Source: DASSTJ01 sp035707965
Lineage (GTDB): Bacteria; Actinomycetota; Actinomycetes; Actinomycetales; Angustibacteraceae
Assembly: GCA_035707965.1 (NCBI GenBank)
Contig: DASSTJ010000154.1
Span: 1-42,242 of the forward strand
Reading direction: 5' to 3'
DNA length: 42,242 bases
Both the position numbers and the translations under genes were made by a program. The notes beneath the pieces are model-generated. The model had not been told where the DNA came from, ran no database searches, and saw only the letters and a list, made by a program, of their open reading frames with translations. This document shows, one piece after another, positions 21,958-33,348 of this stretch. Position 1 is the first letter of the stretch; every line of letters begins with the position of its first letter.

Positions 21958-23591
21958 ACCGTCGGCGCGACGTGCCGACGCCGACCCTCAGCCTGCCTGT
22001 CGTGCTCGCGGCCCTCGCGTTCGACCTCGCGCTGGTGCCGACGCTGCTGCCACGCCCCTGGTGGGTGAACGGCGTCTTCGTCGGGGTGTCGGCAGCGCAG
22101 ACGTTCCTGCTCGCCGTCGGCGCCCGCTGGACCGGCCGGGTGGTACTCGGCTGGGCCCGCCCCCGCGGCCCGGCAGCGCGCCGGACGCGCTGGTGCCACG
22201 GAGGCTCGGATGGTCGGCCGGGAGGCCGGCGACGCAGGACGTGGTCGGGCGCTGCCCTGCTGACCCTGCTCGTGACCAGTGCCGTTGCTGGCCAGCTGAA
22301 GCAGGCCGGGCTCGAGCGCTCGATGCAGCTGCCCCCGGGCTCGTTCACCCACCAGGCCATGCACCAGTCCGGGGCGGTCGGCGTGGGCCTGCTGACCGCC
22401 GCCCTGCTCGTCGGGCTGGTGCTGCTGGCGGTGCGCGCCCTTCGCGCCGCCCTGCGTGAGGCCGTTCGGGTCTTCGCCCGCTCGCGCCGGCTGCGGGCCG
22501 CGACCCTGGTGCCCGTCGTGACCATCGCCGGGTGCACGGTCAGCGTGCCCTGGGGTCCGACGAGCACCCCTGCGTCCGCCGCCGTCGCGGCATCCCGTCC
22601 CGCGGCTCCCGCGGTGGGCAGGGAGGCGGGCGCCGTCGTCGTCAGCGAGGGCTCGCTGGGTGCCAAGGGGCACCAGTTCCTGCGTGGCACGACCCCGTCG
22701 TCGGTGATCGCACGCGTCACCGGAGAGGCCGCGCGCCGACCCGTCCGGGTCTACGCGGAGCTGCGAGCGGGAGAGGGCGACGAGGCTCGGGCGGCGCGCG
22801 GAGTGGCGCAGCTGCGCGGTTCGGGTGCGCTCGACCGGTCGGCCGTGCTGGTGGTCGTCCCTACCGGCTCCGGCTGGGTCGACCCGGCCGCCGTCACGGC
22901 GGTGGAGACCCTGACCGGCGGGGACGTCGCGACGCTGGCGGTGCAGTACGCCGACGTGCCGAGCTGGGTCGCCTACCTTCGAGGTGCCGGCTCGGCGGAA
23001 CGGTCGGCTGCGGCGGTCATCCGGGACGTCCGCTCGCTGCTCGACACGGTGCCCGTCGAGCGGCGCCCGAGGCTGCTCGTCTACGGCGAGAGCCTCGGCG
23101 CACTGGGTGGTCTGCGCGCACTCGTAGGTGGGGCCAGCGGCCTCGCGGGGACGGGCGGGTCGGGGCTCGAGGACGTCGACGGGGCGCTCTGGGTGGGCGT
23201 GCCGGCGGACGTGGCACGGCTCGGCCACCGGGCCGGCAGACGCGGGCAGGCGGTCCTCGTGCACCGCGACGACCCCGTCGCCGCCTGGTCAGCGACGCTC
23301 GCGGTGCGGCCCGCCGCCGGATGGCGCGCGCCCTGGTGGCCGGTGGTGACGTTCTGGCAGGCGACGGCTGACCTGGTCTCCGCCTACTCGACGCCCGACG
23401 GGTACGGGCACCGGTACGGCGCCGAGCTGGTTGACGCGTGGCGGCCCGTGCTCGCGCGCGCCGGCGTGGGTTCGCCGGTCACTGTCGGTCCGGCCACGGG
23501 CGGGGAGATGACCCTCACCGTCGTCCGCCACCTCGTGAGCCAGACCTCGGACGGCGGATCGAGCCTGCCGAGCCGAGCGCCCGAGGGGTGA
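21954..23591 (+). CDS. Membrane alpha/beta-hydrolase (Abhydrolase_9 / DUF2319 type)
   Basis: Protein of 545 residues. The N-terminal half has several membrane helices with KQAGLERSMQLPPGSFTHQAMHQSGAVG-like loop features (only the core VGVGLLTAALLVGLVLLAV is cited as a helix). The C-terminal half (about 250-545) is an alpha/beta-hydrolase: VQYADVPSWVAYLRG, then the nucleophile elbow YGESLGALGG and a late GGEMTLTVVRHL. This matches the actinobacterial Abhydrolase_9 family with its own N-terminal membrane domain. Substrate unknown, probably a lipid or cell-wall ester outside the membrane. It is co-translated with the PLA2-like protein, suggesting sequential lipid hydrolysis. Confidence 0.82.
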   Translation: MNRRRDVPTPTLSLPVVLAALAFDLALVPTLLPRPWWVNGVFVGVSAAQTFLLAVGARWTGRVVLGWARPRGPAARRTRWCHGGSDGRPGGRRRRTWSGAALLTLLVTSAVAGQLKQAGLERSMQLPPGSFTHQAMHQSGAVGVGLLTAALLVGLVLLAVRALRAALREAVRVFARSRRLRAATLVPVVTIAGCTVSVPWGPTSTPASAAVAASRPAAPAVGREAGAVVVSEGSLGAKGHQFLRGTTPSSVIARVTGEAARRPVRVYAELRAGEGDEARAARGVAQLRGSGALDRSAVLVVVPTGSGWVDPAAVTAVETLTGGDVATLAVQYADVPSWVAYLRGAGSAERSAAAVIRDVRSLLDTVPVERRPRLLVYGESLGALGGLRALVGGASGLAGTGGSGLEDVDGALWVGVPADVARLGHRAGRRGQAVLVHRDDPVAAWSATLAVRPAAGWRAPWWPVVTFWQATADLVSAYSTPDGYGHRYGAELVDAWRPVLARAGVGSPVTVGPATGGEMTLTVVRHLVSQTSDGGSSLPSRAPEG

Positions 23592-23710
23592 GGAGGCGGC
23601 GAGCATCGGGTTCGTGACGCTGCGCCACGCGTGGGAGACTGGTGCGCGTTCCGGCGCGGCGCACGATCGCGCCGCCTTCCCGCCGCACGAGTCTGACGAG
23701 GTTGCCGCAC

Positions 23711-25579
<1,869 letters not shown>

Positions 25580-25588
25580 ATCCGGGCT

Positions 25589-25621
25589 TAGGCCGATCGA
25601 CCAGGCCTAGGCCGATCGACC
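25589..25621. repeat. 14-bp direct repeat after lepA
   Basis: TAGGCCGATCGACC occurs at 25589-25602 and 25608-25621, a period of 19 bases, in the gap between convergent lepA and the M4 protease gene. The gap also holds a GGCCTAGGCC palindrome at the junction. Function unknown. Confidence 0.75.
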
Positions 25622-25675
25622 GATGGGCGCTTCTGGCAGCTCTCGCAAGCTCCGCTCCTGGCCGCGACCACCGGC

Positions 25676-25712
25676 AGCCGTCTAGCGTGCGCGGCGTCCG
25701 GTCGCTACGGCT
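25676..25712 (-). terminator. Possible terminator of the M4 protease gene
   Basis: AGCCGTCTAGCG (25676-25687) can pair with CGCTACGGCT (25703-25712) with a two-base bulge. It overlaps the protease stop codon (25705-25707). Modest support. Confidence 0.35.
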
Positions 25713-27144
25713 GGTGCAGCGTGCGCTCGAACAGCTCGCGCACATACCCCGGCAGCTGGTGCTCCGCTGCGGTGACGTCGATCCCCGCCGGTGCCCAGCA
25801 GACCCGGTACACGTACCGGTCGGGCTGAGCGGGCTGCGGTGCCAGCCCCTGCAGCAGGGCTGATCCGAGCAGCTCGCGCCACTGGGCGGCGTCATCCTCC
25901 GGCAGCGTGCGCAGATCGATGTCGCGGCACGTCCGCAGGCCCGTGAAGCCGCCGGAGCGTTCGACGACGACGGGCGCGGGGGCGTCGGCTCCATCGTGGT
26001 GGCTCCCGGTGCGGCTCCCGCTGCCGCTGCTCGGGCCCCCACCCGTACCGAGGAGCCCGACCTGCTGCCAGGCGCCCAGCACCGCCTGCGCCTGCGACGA
26101 GCCGGTCCCGAACCGCGCGCGTGCGGCGTCGACGGTGGCCTGCGCGAAGGTCGCGAAGTCGGCGTCCGACGGCAGGCCCCCGCCGGTCAGGACGTCGTAC
26201 CAGACGTGCCCGGCGCCGTCCCACGCGTCACCGCCGATGGCGGTGGCCGCCAGGTAGAAGGCGTGGTTCGGGATGCCCGAGTTCACGTGCACGCCACCGT
26301 TGTCGTCGGTCGTGTCCACGTAGCCGGCCATCGTGGCGGGCTGCGGGTCCGTGCCGATGGCCGGGTCGTCGTAGGCCGTCCCAGGCGCCTTCATGGACCG
26401 TAGGGCGACGCCCTTGATGCCCGGCACGAACAAGCCCTCACCGATCAGCCAGTCGGCGCTCGCGGCGTCCTGGCCGAGGCTGCGCTGCTTCACCAGCGAC
26501 CCGAACACGTCCGAGATGCTCTCGTTCAGGGCGCCGGACTGCCCCTGGTACACCAGCCCGGCCGTCAGCTCCGTGACACCGTGGGTCAGCTCGTGCCCGA
26601 TGACGTCCACGGCGATCGTGAACCGCTGGAACACCCGGCCGTCGCCGTCGCCGAACACCATGCGGCTGCCGTCCCAGAAGGCGTTGTCGTAGTCCTCGCC
26701 GTAGTGCACGGACGCGTCGAGCGCGAGGCCCTTGCCGTCGAGCGAGTCGCGGTCGTAGACGTCGCGGTACAGCGACCAGGTGGCGCCGAGGCCGTCGTAG
26801 GCCTCGTCGGTGGCGGCGTCGCCCGTCGGGGCGTCGCCCTCGCTGCGCACGACGTCGCCCGGCAGGTCCTGGGTGTGGCGCGCGTCCGAGATGCTGCGCA
26901 GGGGAGAGGTGCCGTCGTCGCGTCGCGGCGCCCCGGCGCGTGTCGCCGACGGCAGGAGCGACCGCGTGGCCGCCCGGCCGGTGCGGTGCCTGTCGTCGAC
27001 GAGCAGCGACTCGCGCACGCGGGCGGCCCGGTCGTCCTCGAGGGTGGAGGCCAGGTGCTCCAGCAGGTACGGGGGCACGATGCCCCGGCGCGCCGACGTC
27101 CGCCCCGGCTCCTGGCTCCCGCTGCTCGTCCTGCTCGTGATCAC
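25705..27144 (-). CDS. Protealysin-like M4 metalloprotease fused to an emfourin-like inhibitor domain
   Basis: Protein of 479 residues. It has the short protealysin-type propeptide start (GIVPPYLLEHLA, about 21-32) and no signal peptide. The catalytic domain has HELTH (184-188), GALNESISDVFG with Glu208 as the third zinc ligand, and GGVHVNSGIPNHAFYLAA with the active-site His. After a Gly/Ser/His linker (about 367-390), residues 391-479 (VVVERSGGFTGLRTC onward, with YVYRVCW and LPGYVRELFERTL) look like emfourin, the proteinaceous inhibitor normally encoded beside protealysin. Protease and inhibitor are thus on one chain. Protealysins act in the cytoplasm or are released by lysis. GTG start with AGGGGG five bases before it. 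Confidence 0.88.
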   Translation of the reverse strand: MITSRTSSGSQEPGRTSARRGIVPPYLLEHLASTLEDDRAARVRESLLVDDRHRTGRAATRSLLPSATRAGAPRRDDGTSPLRSISDARHTQDLPGDVVRSEGDAPTGDAATDEAYDGLGATWSLYRDVYDRDSLDGKGLALDASVHYGEDYDNAFWDGSRMVFGDGDGRVFQRFTIAVDVIGHELTHGVTELTAGLVYQGQSGALNESISDVFGSLVKQRSLGQDAASADWLIGEGLFVPGIKGVALRSMKAPGTAYDDPAIGTDPQPATMAGYVDTTDDNGGVHVNSGIPNHAFYLAATAIGGDAWDGAGHVWYDVLTGGGLPSDADFATFAQATVDAARARFGTGSSQAQAVLGAWQQVGLLGTGGGPSSGSGSRTGSHHDGADAPAPVVVERSGGFTGLRTCRDIDLRTLPEDDAAQWRELLGSALLQGLAPQPAQPDRYVYRVCWAPAGIDVTAAEHQLPGYVRELFERTLHQP

Positions 27145-27361
27145 GTCGCCCCCTGGCGGTCCCGGGCCGCCCGGGTGGCGCCCTCGTGGTGATCGTAGGC
27201 CTGCCCGGGGACACTCCGCAGAAGCCGGACAATTTGCGGGTCAGGCGGCCCGCGAGGGGCGCAATGCCCTCCCTTTCCGGCGGCCGGTCGCCTACTGTGA
27301 CGGCCACATGGCGAGACGCCGCCCGTCCCGTCGGGGGTCGGGCCGACGAGAGGACGTCATC
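27145..27361. promoter_or_regulatory. Divergent promoter region, M4 protease / fadD
   Basis: On the plus strand TACTGT (27293-27298) is a likely -10 box for fadD, nine bases before an in-frame ATG at 27308 and 63 bases before the preferred GTG. No clear element for the protease was found. Confidence 0.4.
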
Positions 27362-29299
<1,938 letters not shown>

Positions 29300-29341
29300 G
29301 CGGCGTCGTCGGGCGCTCCGCACGGCTGGGAGAATGAGCGG

Positions 29342-30574
29342 GTGCCCAGCGCCCTTCCCGACGGCGACCCCGCCCCCGCCGACGGCTCCCTCCCGGAGCC
29401 GGCGCTGTCGACGCTCGGCGAGCACCCCTTCGGGGTCTACGTCCACGTGCCGTTCTGCCGGGTGCGCTGCGGCTACTGCGACTTCACCACGTACACGGCA
29501 CTCGAGCTCGGCGACCCCGAGGGCGGCGGCACCAGCCAGGCGACGTACGCGCGCACCGCGGCGGAGGAGCTGCGGCTGGCGCGCCGGGTGCTCGGCGACC
29601 GCACGCCGCCGGCGCAGACGGTGTTCGTCGGTGGCGGCACCCCCACGCTGCTGCCGTCTGACGACCTCGCCCTGCTGCTGCAGACCGTCAGGGACGAGAT
29701 CGGGCTGGCACCCGGGGCGGAGGTCACGACGGAGGCCAACCCGGACTCGGTGACCCCGCGATCGCTCGCCGAGCTGGCCGCGGCCGGGTTCACCCGGATC
29801 AGCGTCGGCATGCAGTCCGCCGTCCCGCACGTGCTCGCCACGCTGGACCGCACCCACGACCCCGAACGGCTCCCGGACGTCGTCCGTTGGGCCCGCGACG
29901 CCGGTCTCGACGTCAGCGTCGACCTCATCTACGGCACGCCGGGGGAGTCGCTGGCCGACTGGGGCACCAGCGTCGAGCAGGCGCTCGCCCTCGAGCCTGA
30001 CCACGTGTCGGCGTACGCGCTCGTCGTCGAGCCGGGCACCCGCATGGCGGCGCAGGTGCGGCGTGGCCAGCTCGCGCTGCCGGACGACGACGACCTGGCC
30101 GACAAGTACGAGCTCGCGGACGGCCTGCTGACCGCCCACGGGTACGGCTGGTACGAGGTGAGCAACTGGGCGACGTCCGAGCGCACGCGCTGCCGGCACA
30201 ACGTCGGCTACTGGGCCGGGGGCGACTGGTGGGGCGTAGGGCCCGGTGCCCACAGCCACGTGGGCGGGGTCCGCTGGTGGAACGTACGGCACCCCGCTCC
30301 CTACGCGGCGGCGCTCGCCGCCGGCCGCAGCCCCGCCCACGCCCGCGAGGTGCTCGACGACGAGCAGCGGCACGCCGAGCGGGTGCTGCTCGAGGTGCGC
30401 CTGGTCGACGGTCTCGACCTGGACGTCGTCGGCGCGCCGGAGCGCCGGGCCGTGGCCGGTCTCGTCGCCGACGATCTCCTCGACGGACGAGCGGCTCTTC
30501 GCGGCCGTGCCGTGCTCACCGTTCGAGGCCGGCTGCTCGCCGACCGGGTGGTGCAGGCGCTCCTGCCCGGCTGA
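29342..30574 (+). CDS. hemW: Radical SAM heme chaperone HemW
   Basis: Protein of 410 residues. The radical-SAM cluster motif is CRVRCGYC (Cys39, Cys43, Cys46), after VYVHVPF; GGGTPTLL and SVGMQS, DLIYGTPGES and the HemW-type EVSNWATSERTRCRHNVGYWAGGDWWGVGPGAHSH-region core (NVGYWAGGDWWG) follow. HemW binds heme and delivers it to proteins such as respiratory enzymes; it was formerly misannotated as coproporphyrinogen oxidase. Its place beside lepA and hrcA is conserved in actinobacteria. GTG start six bases after GAGAAT (29330-29335), so it may be leaderless. Confidence 0.93.
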   Translation: MPSALPDGDPAPADGSLPEPALSTLGEHPFGVYVHVPFCRVRCGYCDFTTYTALELGDPEGGGTSQATYARTAAEELRLARRVLGDRTPPAQTVFVGGGTPTLLPSDDLALLLQTVRDEIGLAPGAEVTTEANPDSVTPRSLAELAAAGFTRISVGMQSAVPHVLATLDRTHDPERLPDVVRWARDAGLDVSVDLIYGTPGESLADWGTSVEQALALEPDHVSAYALVVEPGTRMAAQVRRGQLALPDDDDLADKYELADGLLTAHGYGWYEVSNWATSERTRCRHNVGYWAGGDWWGVGPGAHSHVGGVRWWNVRHPAPYAAALAAGRSPAHAREVLDDEQRHAERVLLEVRLVDGLDLDVVGAPERRAVAGLVADDLLDGRAALRGRAVLTVRGRLLADRVVQALLPG

Positions 30575-30589
30575 CCCTCCCACCGCACG

Positions 30590-30629
30590 CCACGTGGGGC
30601 ACCCCCGACTGCGGAGGTGCCCCACGTGG
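30590..30629. terminator. Bidirectional terminator between hemW and DUF4870 gene
   Basis: CCACGTGGGGCACC (30590-30603) pairs perfectly over 14 bases with 30616-30629 around a 12-base loop. It lies between two convergent genes and would serve both. Confidence 0.88.
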
Positions 30630-30652
30630 ACGTGCTGACGTGCTGGTCCGGC

Positions 30653-31117
30653 TCAGTTCACCAGGCGCAGGGTGAGCGGGTACCGGTACTCCTCACCGCG
30701 GTTGGCGGCGATCGCCGCCATGATCATGAGCACCAGCGCGGCGACGCCGATGACGGGCAGCAGGAACAGCCCGATGACGACGACGATGAGGATGGCGGAG
30801 ACGATCGCGGCGATCGCCACGGTGATCTGGAAGTTCAGCGCCTCGAGCGCCTGGTTGCGGATGAAGTGACCCTTGTCCTTCATCACCAGGTAGATGACCA
30901 GGGGCCCGAGGAAGCCGAAGAGCAGTCCCGAGAGGTGCCCCAGCGTGGCCCACATGCGCTGGTCGGAGTCGTTCATCAAGGGACCGCTCGGGTACGAGCC
31001 CGGCTGCGGTGGTCCAGCGTGCTGGTACGGCTGCCCGGGTGGCGTGCCCTTGTCGAAGGACGGCGGCGGGGGGGCCGAGCCGTACGGCTGCTCGGGCTCG
31101 GGGGGTGTGGTGCTCAC
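30653..31117 (-). CDS. DUF4870 membrane protein
   Basis: Protein of 154 residues. A Pro/Gly/Gln-rich cytoplasmic N-terminus (1-50) precedes the DUF4870 domain: MWATLGHLSGLLFGFLGPLVIYLVMKD, FIRNQALEALNFQ and two further hydrophobic segments, ending YRYPLTLRLV. The family is similar to Tic20-like small membrane proteins and its role is unknown. GTG start with GGAGGAG four bases upstream, a strong ribosome-binding site. Single gene between a shared terminator and the DUF3097 gene on the same strand. Confidence 0.88.
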   Translation of the reverse strand: MSTTPPEPEQPYGSAPPPPSFDKGTPPGQPYQHAGPPQPGSYPSGPLMNDSDQRMWATLGHLSGLLFGFLGPLVIYLVMKDKGHFIRNQALEALNFQITVAIAAIVSAILIVVVIGLFLLPVIGVAALVLMIMAAIAANRGEEYRYPLTLRLVN

Positions 31118-31256
31118 GTTGCTCCTCCTCGGTGTTGCGGCACAGGCTAGTGGGCGGTGCGCCGCCTGTCTGCGGTATCGCGCACGGGGTGTCGCGGCGG
31201 GCTGAAGGTGAGGTCGAGCGGCTCCGGGCGGGCTCGTGCGGTGCTGTCGGGCTCCG

Positions 31257-32144
31257 TCAGCCGCGGTCCTCGTCGGTGCTCACGAAGTCGATGAGCTCCT
31301 CGACGCGAGCCAGCAGAGCCGGCTCCAGGTCGCTGTAGCTGCGCACTGTGGCGAGGATGCGTCTCCAGCCGCGGGCCACGTCCGCGACGCCTGCGTGCTC
31401 CCAGCCGAGGTGGGCGAGCACGCACTCCTTCCACGGCACTGACCTCGGCACCTGCGGCCAGGCGTCCAGGCCCAGCCGATCAGGGCGCACCGACTGCCAC
31501 ACGTCGACGAACGGGTGCCCGACGACCCGCAGGTGCGGTGCGAACCGGCGGTCCGCCTGGGCCTCGGCCACGATGCGCGACTCCTTGGAGCCGGGGACCA
31601 GGTGGTCCACGAGGACGCCGAGCCGCCGCCCGTCGGACGGTGCGAACTCCCGCACCCGCGCCGCCAGGTCGTCGACGCCGTCCAGCAGCTCGACCACGAC
31701 GCCCTCGACCCGGAGGTCGTCCCCCCAGACCTTCTCGACCAGCTCGGCGTCGTGCCGTCCCTCGACCCAGATGCGCGAGCCCCGCGCCACCCGGGCACGG
31801 GCACCGGGTACGGCGGTCGAGCCGCTCGCCGTCCGGGTGCTGGCCGGCGCGGACGACGTCACCGGCGCGACCAGCACGACCGGTCCGCCGTCCAGCAGGA
31901 AGCCGGGACCGAGCGGGAACCCCCTCGTGCGGCCGTGGCGGTCCTCGAGGTGCACGACGTGCATGCCGCCGGCCTTCTCGAGCCGCACGACGGCCCCGCA
32001 CCAGCCGGTCTCGACGTCCTCGACGACGAGACCGGTCTCGGCCGCCACCTCACGGCTGCGTCCGCGCGCGGGTGCGCGCCAGTCCCCGGCGAGCACGTCG
32101 CCGCCGTAGCGGTCGGCACGGTCGCGGCCGAGGGCGGGGTTCAC
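31257..32144 (-). CDS. DUF3097 protein with TOPRIM-like core
   Basis: Protein of 295 residues, matching the actinobacterial DUF3097 family that commonly sits between hemW and hrcA. Function is not established. Residues 124-190 read like a TOPRIM domain: IWVEGRHDAELVEKVWG (Glu128), then a Gly-containing turn, then RRLGVLVDHLVPGSKESRIV (Asp180), comparable to RNase M5 IVVEGKDD and FTDPDYPGEK. The second Asp of the DxD is Leu here. C-terminal to it is HPFVDVWQSVRPDRLGL and a conserved Trp-rich stretch. The N-terminal part may be a small beta barrel. GTG start with TAGCAT seven bases upstream on the minus strand. TOPRIM relation is my inference. Confidence 0.8.
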   Translation of the reverse strand: MNPALGRDRADRYGGDVLAGDWRAPARGRSREVAAETGLVVEDVETGWCGAVVRLEKAGGMHVVHLEDRHGRTRGFPLGPGFLLDGGPVVLVAPVTSSAPASTRTASGSTAVPGARARVARGSRIWVEGRHDAELVEKVWGDDLRVEGVVVELLDGVDDLAARVREFAPSDGRRLGVLVDHLVPGSKESRIVAEAQADRRFAPHLRVVGHPFVDVWQSVRPDRLGLDAWPQVPRSVPWKECVLAHLGWEHAGVADVARGWRRILATVRSYSDLEPALLARVEELIDFVSTDEDRG

Positions 32145-32207
32145 CCGGGCGATGCTACGAGGGACGGTGCCGGTGCACGGAGCACGACACGGCCTTGCGC
32201 AACCCCG

Positions 32208-32213
32208 TAGACT
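32208..32213 (+). promoter_or_regulatory. hrcA -10 box
   Basis: TAGACT overlaps the left end of the CIRCE element, so HrcA binding would block the promoter. The -35 is not convincing. Confidence 0.45.
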
Positions 32214-32238
32214 GGCACTCCGAAGGCAGGAGTGCCAG
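32212..32238. promoter_or_regulatory. CIRCE operator (HrcA-binding site)
   Basis: CTGGCACTC-N9-GAGTGCCAG has the exact 9-N-9 architecture of CIRCE (TTAGCACTC-N9-GAGTGCTAA), with the outer T/A pairs changed to C/G but symmetry kept. It lies 25 bases before the hrcA ATG and overlaps the -10 box, giving autoregulation. Confidence 0.88.
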
Positions 32239-32263
32239 GCCGGTCGACGAAGGAGGCAGCGGC

Positions 32264-33286
32264 ATGAGCAGCGACGACCGCAGGCTGTCCGTCCTCCGGG
32301 CCATCGTCGAGGACTACGTGCGCACCCGCGAGCCGGTCGGCTCCAAGGCTCTGGTCGAGCGCCACCAGCTCGGCGTGTCCAGCGCCACGATCCGCAACGA
32401 CATGGCGACGCTGGAGGACGAGGGTCTCATCGCCCAGCCGCACACCAGCGCGGGTCGCGTGCCGACGGACGCCGGTTACCGGTTGTTCGTGGACCGGCTG
32501 ACCGAGGTCAAGCCGATGTCGGCGCCCGAACGACGGGCGATCGCGGGCTTCCTGGCCGGTGCCGTCGACCTCGACGACGTCGTGGACCGCACCGTGCGGC
32601 TGCTGGCGTCGCTCACCCACCAGGTGGCTGTCGTCCAGTACCCGTCGCTCACCCGGTCGACCGTACGGCACGTCGAGGTGGTCGCCATGACGGCGCAACG
32701 GGTGCTGGTGGTGCTCATCGCGGGCACCGGCCGCGTCGAGCAGCGGGTGCTCGAGCTGGACGACCCGGTCGGCGAGGACGTGCTGGCCGAGGTGCGCAAC
32801 CGGGTCAACGCGGAGTCCGCTGGGCGCCTCCTCACTGAGGCGGCCGCTCGGCTGCAGTCCCTGCCGGAGCAGTTCCCCCCGGAGCAGCGGGACCTCGTAC
32901 GCGCTGTCGTGCGTACCCTCGACGAGGCGCTCGTCGAGGAGCGAGAGGAGCGAGTCGTGCTCGCCGGGGCCGCGAACCTCGCGCGCTTCGGCCAGGACTT
33001 CAGCCAGAGCATCGGGCCGGTCCTCGACGCGCTGGAGGAGCACGTGGTGCTGCTGCGGCTGCTCGGTGAGCTCTCGGACGACCCCGCGTCCGTCGCGGTC
33101 CGCATCGGCCGCGAGAACGAGCACGCCGGTCTGCGCTCGACCTCGGTGGTGACGTCCGGCTACGGCCGCGGTGCCGAGGTCGTCGCGGGGCTCGGCGTCC
33201 TGGGGCCGACCCGCATGGACTACCCCAGCACCATGGCGACGGTCCGGGCGGTGGCCCGCTACGTCTCCCGCCTCCTGGACGGGTGA
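32264..33286 (+). CDS. hrcA: Heat-inducible transcription repressor HrcA
   Basis: Protein of 340 residues. The N-terminal winged helix has LSVLRAIVEDYVRTREPVGSKAL and VSSATIRNDMATLEDEGLIAQPHTSAGRVPTDAGYR, of which the SSATIRNDM and SAGRVPTD segments are diagnostic. The central GAF-like and C-terminal dimerisation parts include GPTRMDYPSTMATVRAV. HrcA represses groESL/dnaK-type operons at CIRCE sites, and its activity depends on GroEL. ATG at 32264 is preceded by AGGAGG at seven bases. A CIRCE variant covers its promoter. dnaJ follows 62 bases downstream. Confidence 0.97.
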   Translation: MSSDDRRLSVLRAIVEDYVRTREPVGSKALVERHQLGVSSATIRNDMATLEDEGLIAQPHTSAGRVPTDAGYRLFVDRLTEVKPMSAPERRAIAGFLAGAVDLDDVVDRTVRLLASLTHQVAVVQYPSLTRSTVRHVEVVAMTAQRVLVVLIAGTGRVEQRVLELDDPVGEDVLAEVRNRVNAESAGRLLTEAAARLQSLPEQFPPEQRDLVRAVVRTLDEALVEEREERVVLAGAANLARFGQDFSQSIGPVLDALEEHVVLLRLLGELSDDPASVAVRIGRENEHAGLRSTSVVTSGYGRGAEVVAGLGVLGPTRMDYPSTMATVRAVARYVSRLLDG

Positions 33287-33348
33287 GCGCCCCGCAGCAC
33301 GTGCGACCGTAGTGACCGATGTTCGACGACGTTGACCGAAGGACCCGC

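Noticed and set aside
14899..23591. Genomic island or mobile element
   Set aside because: The region is gene-diverse, but no integrase, transposase, tRNA, flanking direct repeats or clear composition change was seen.
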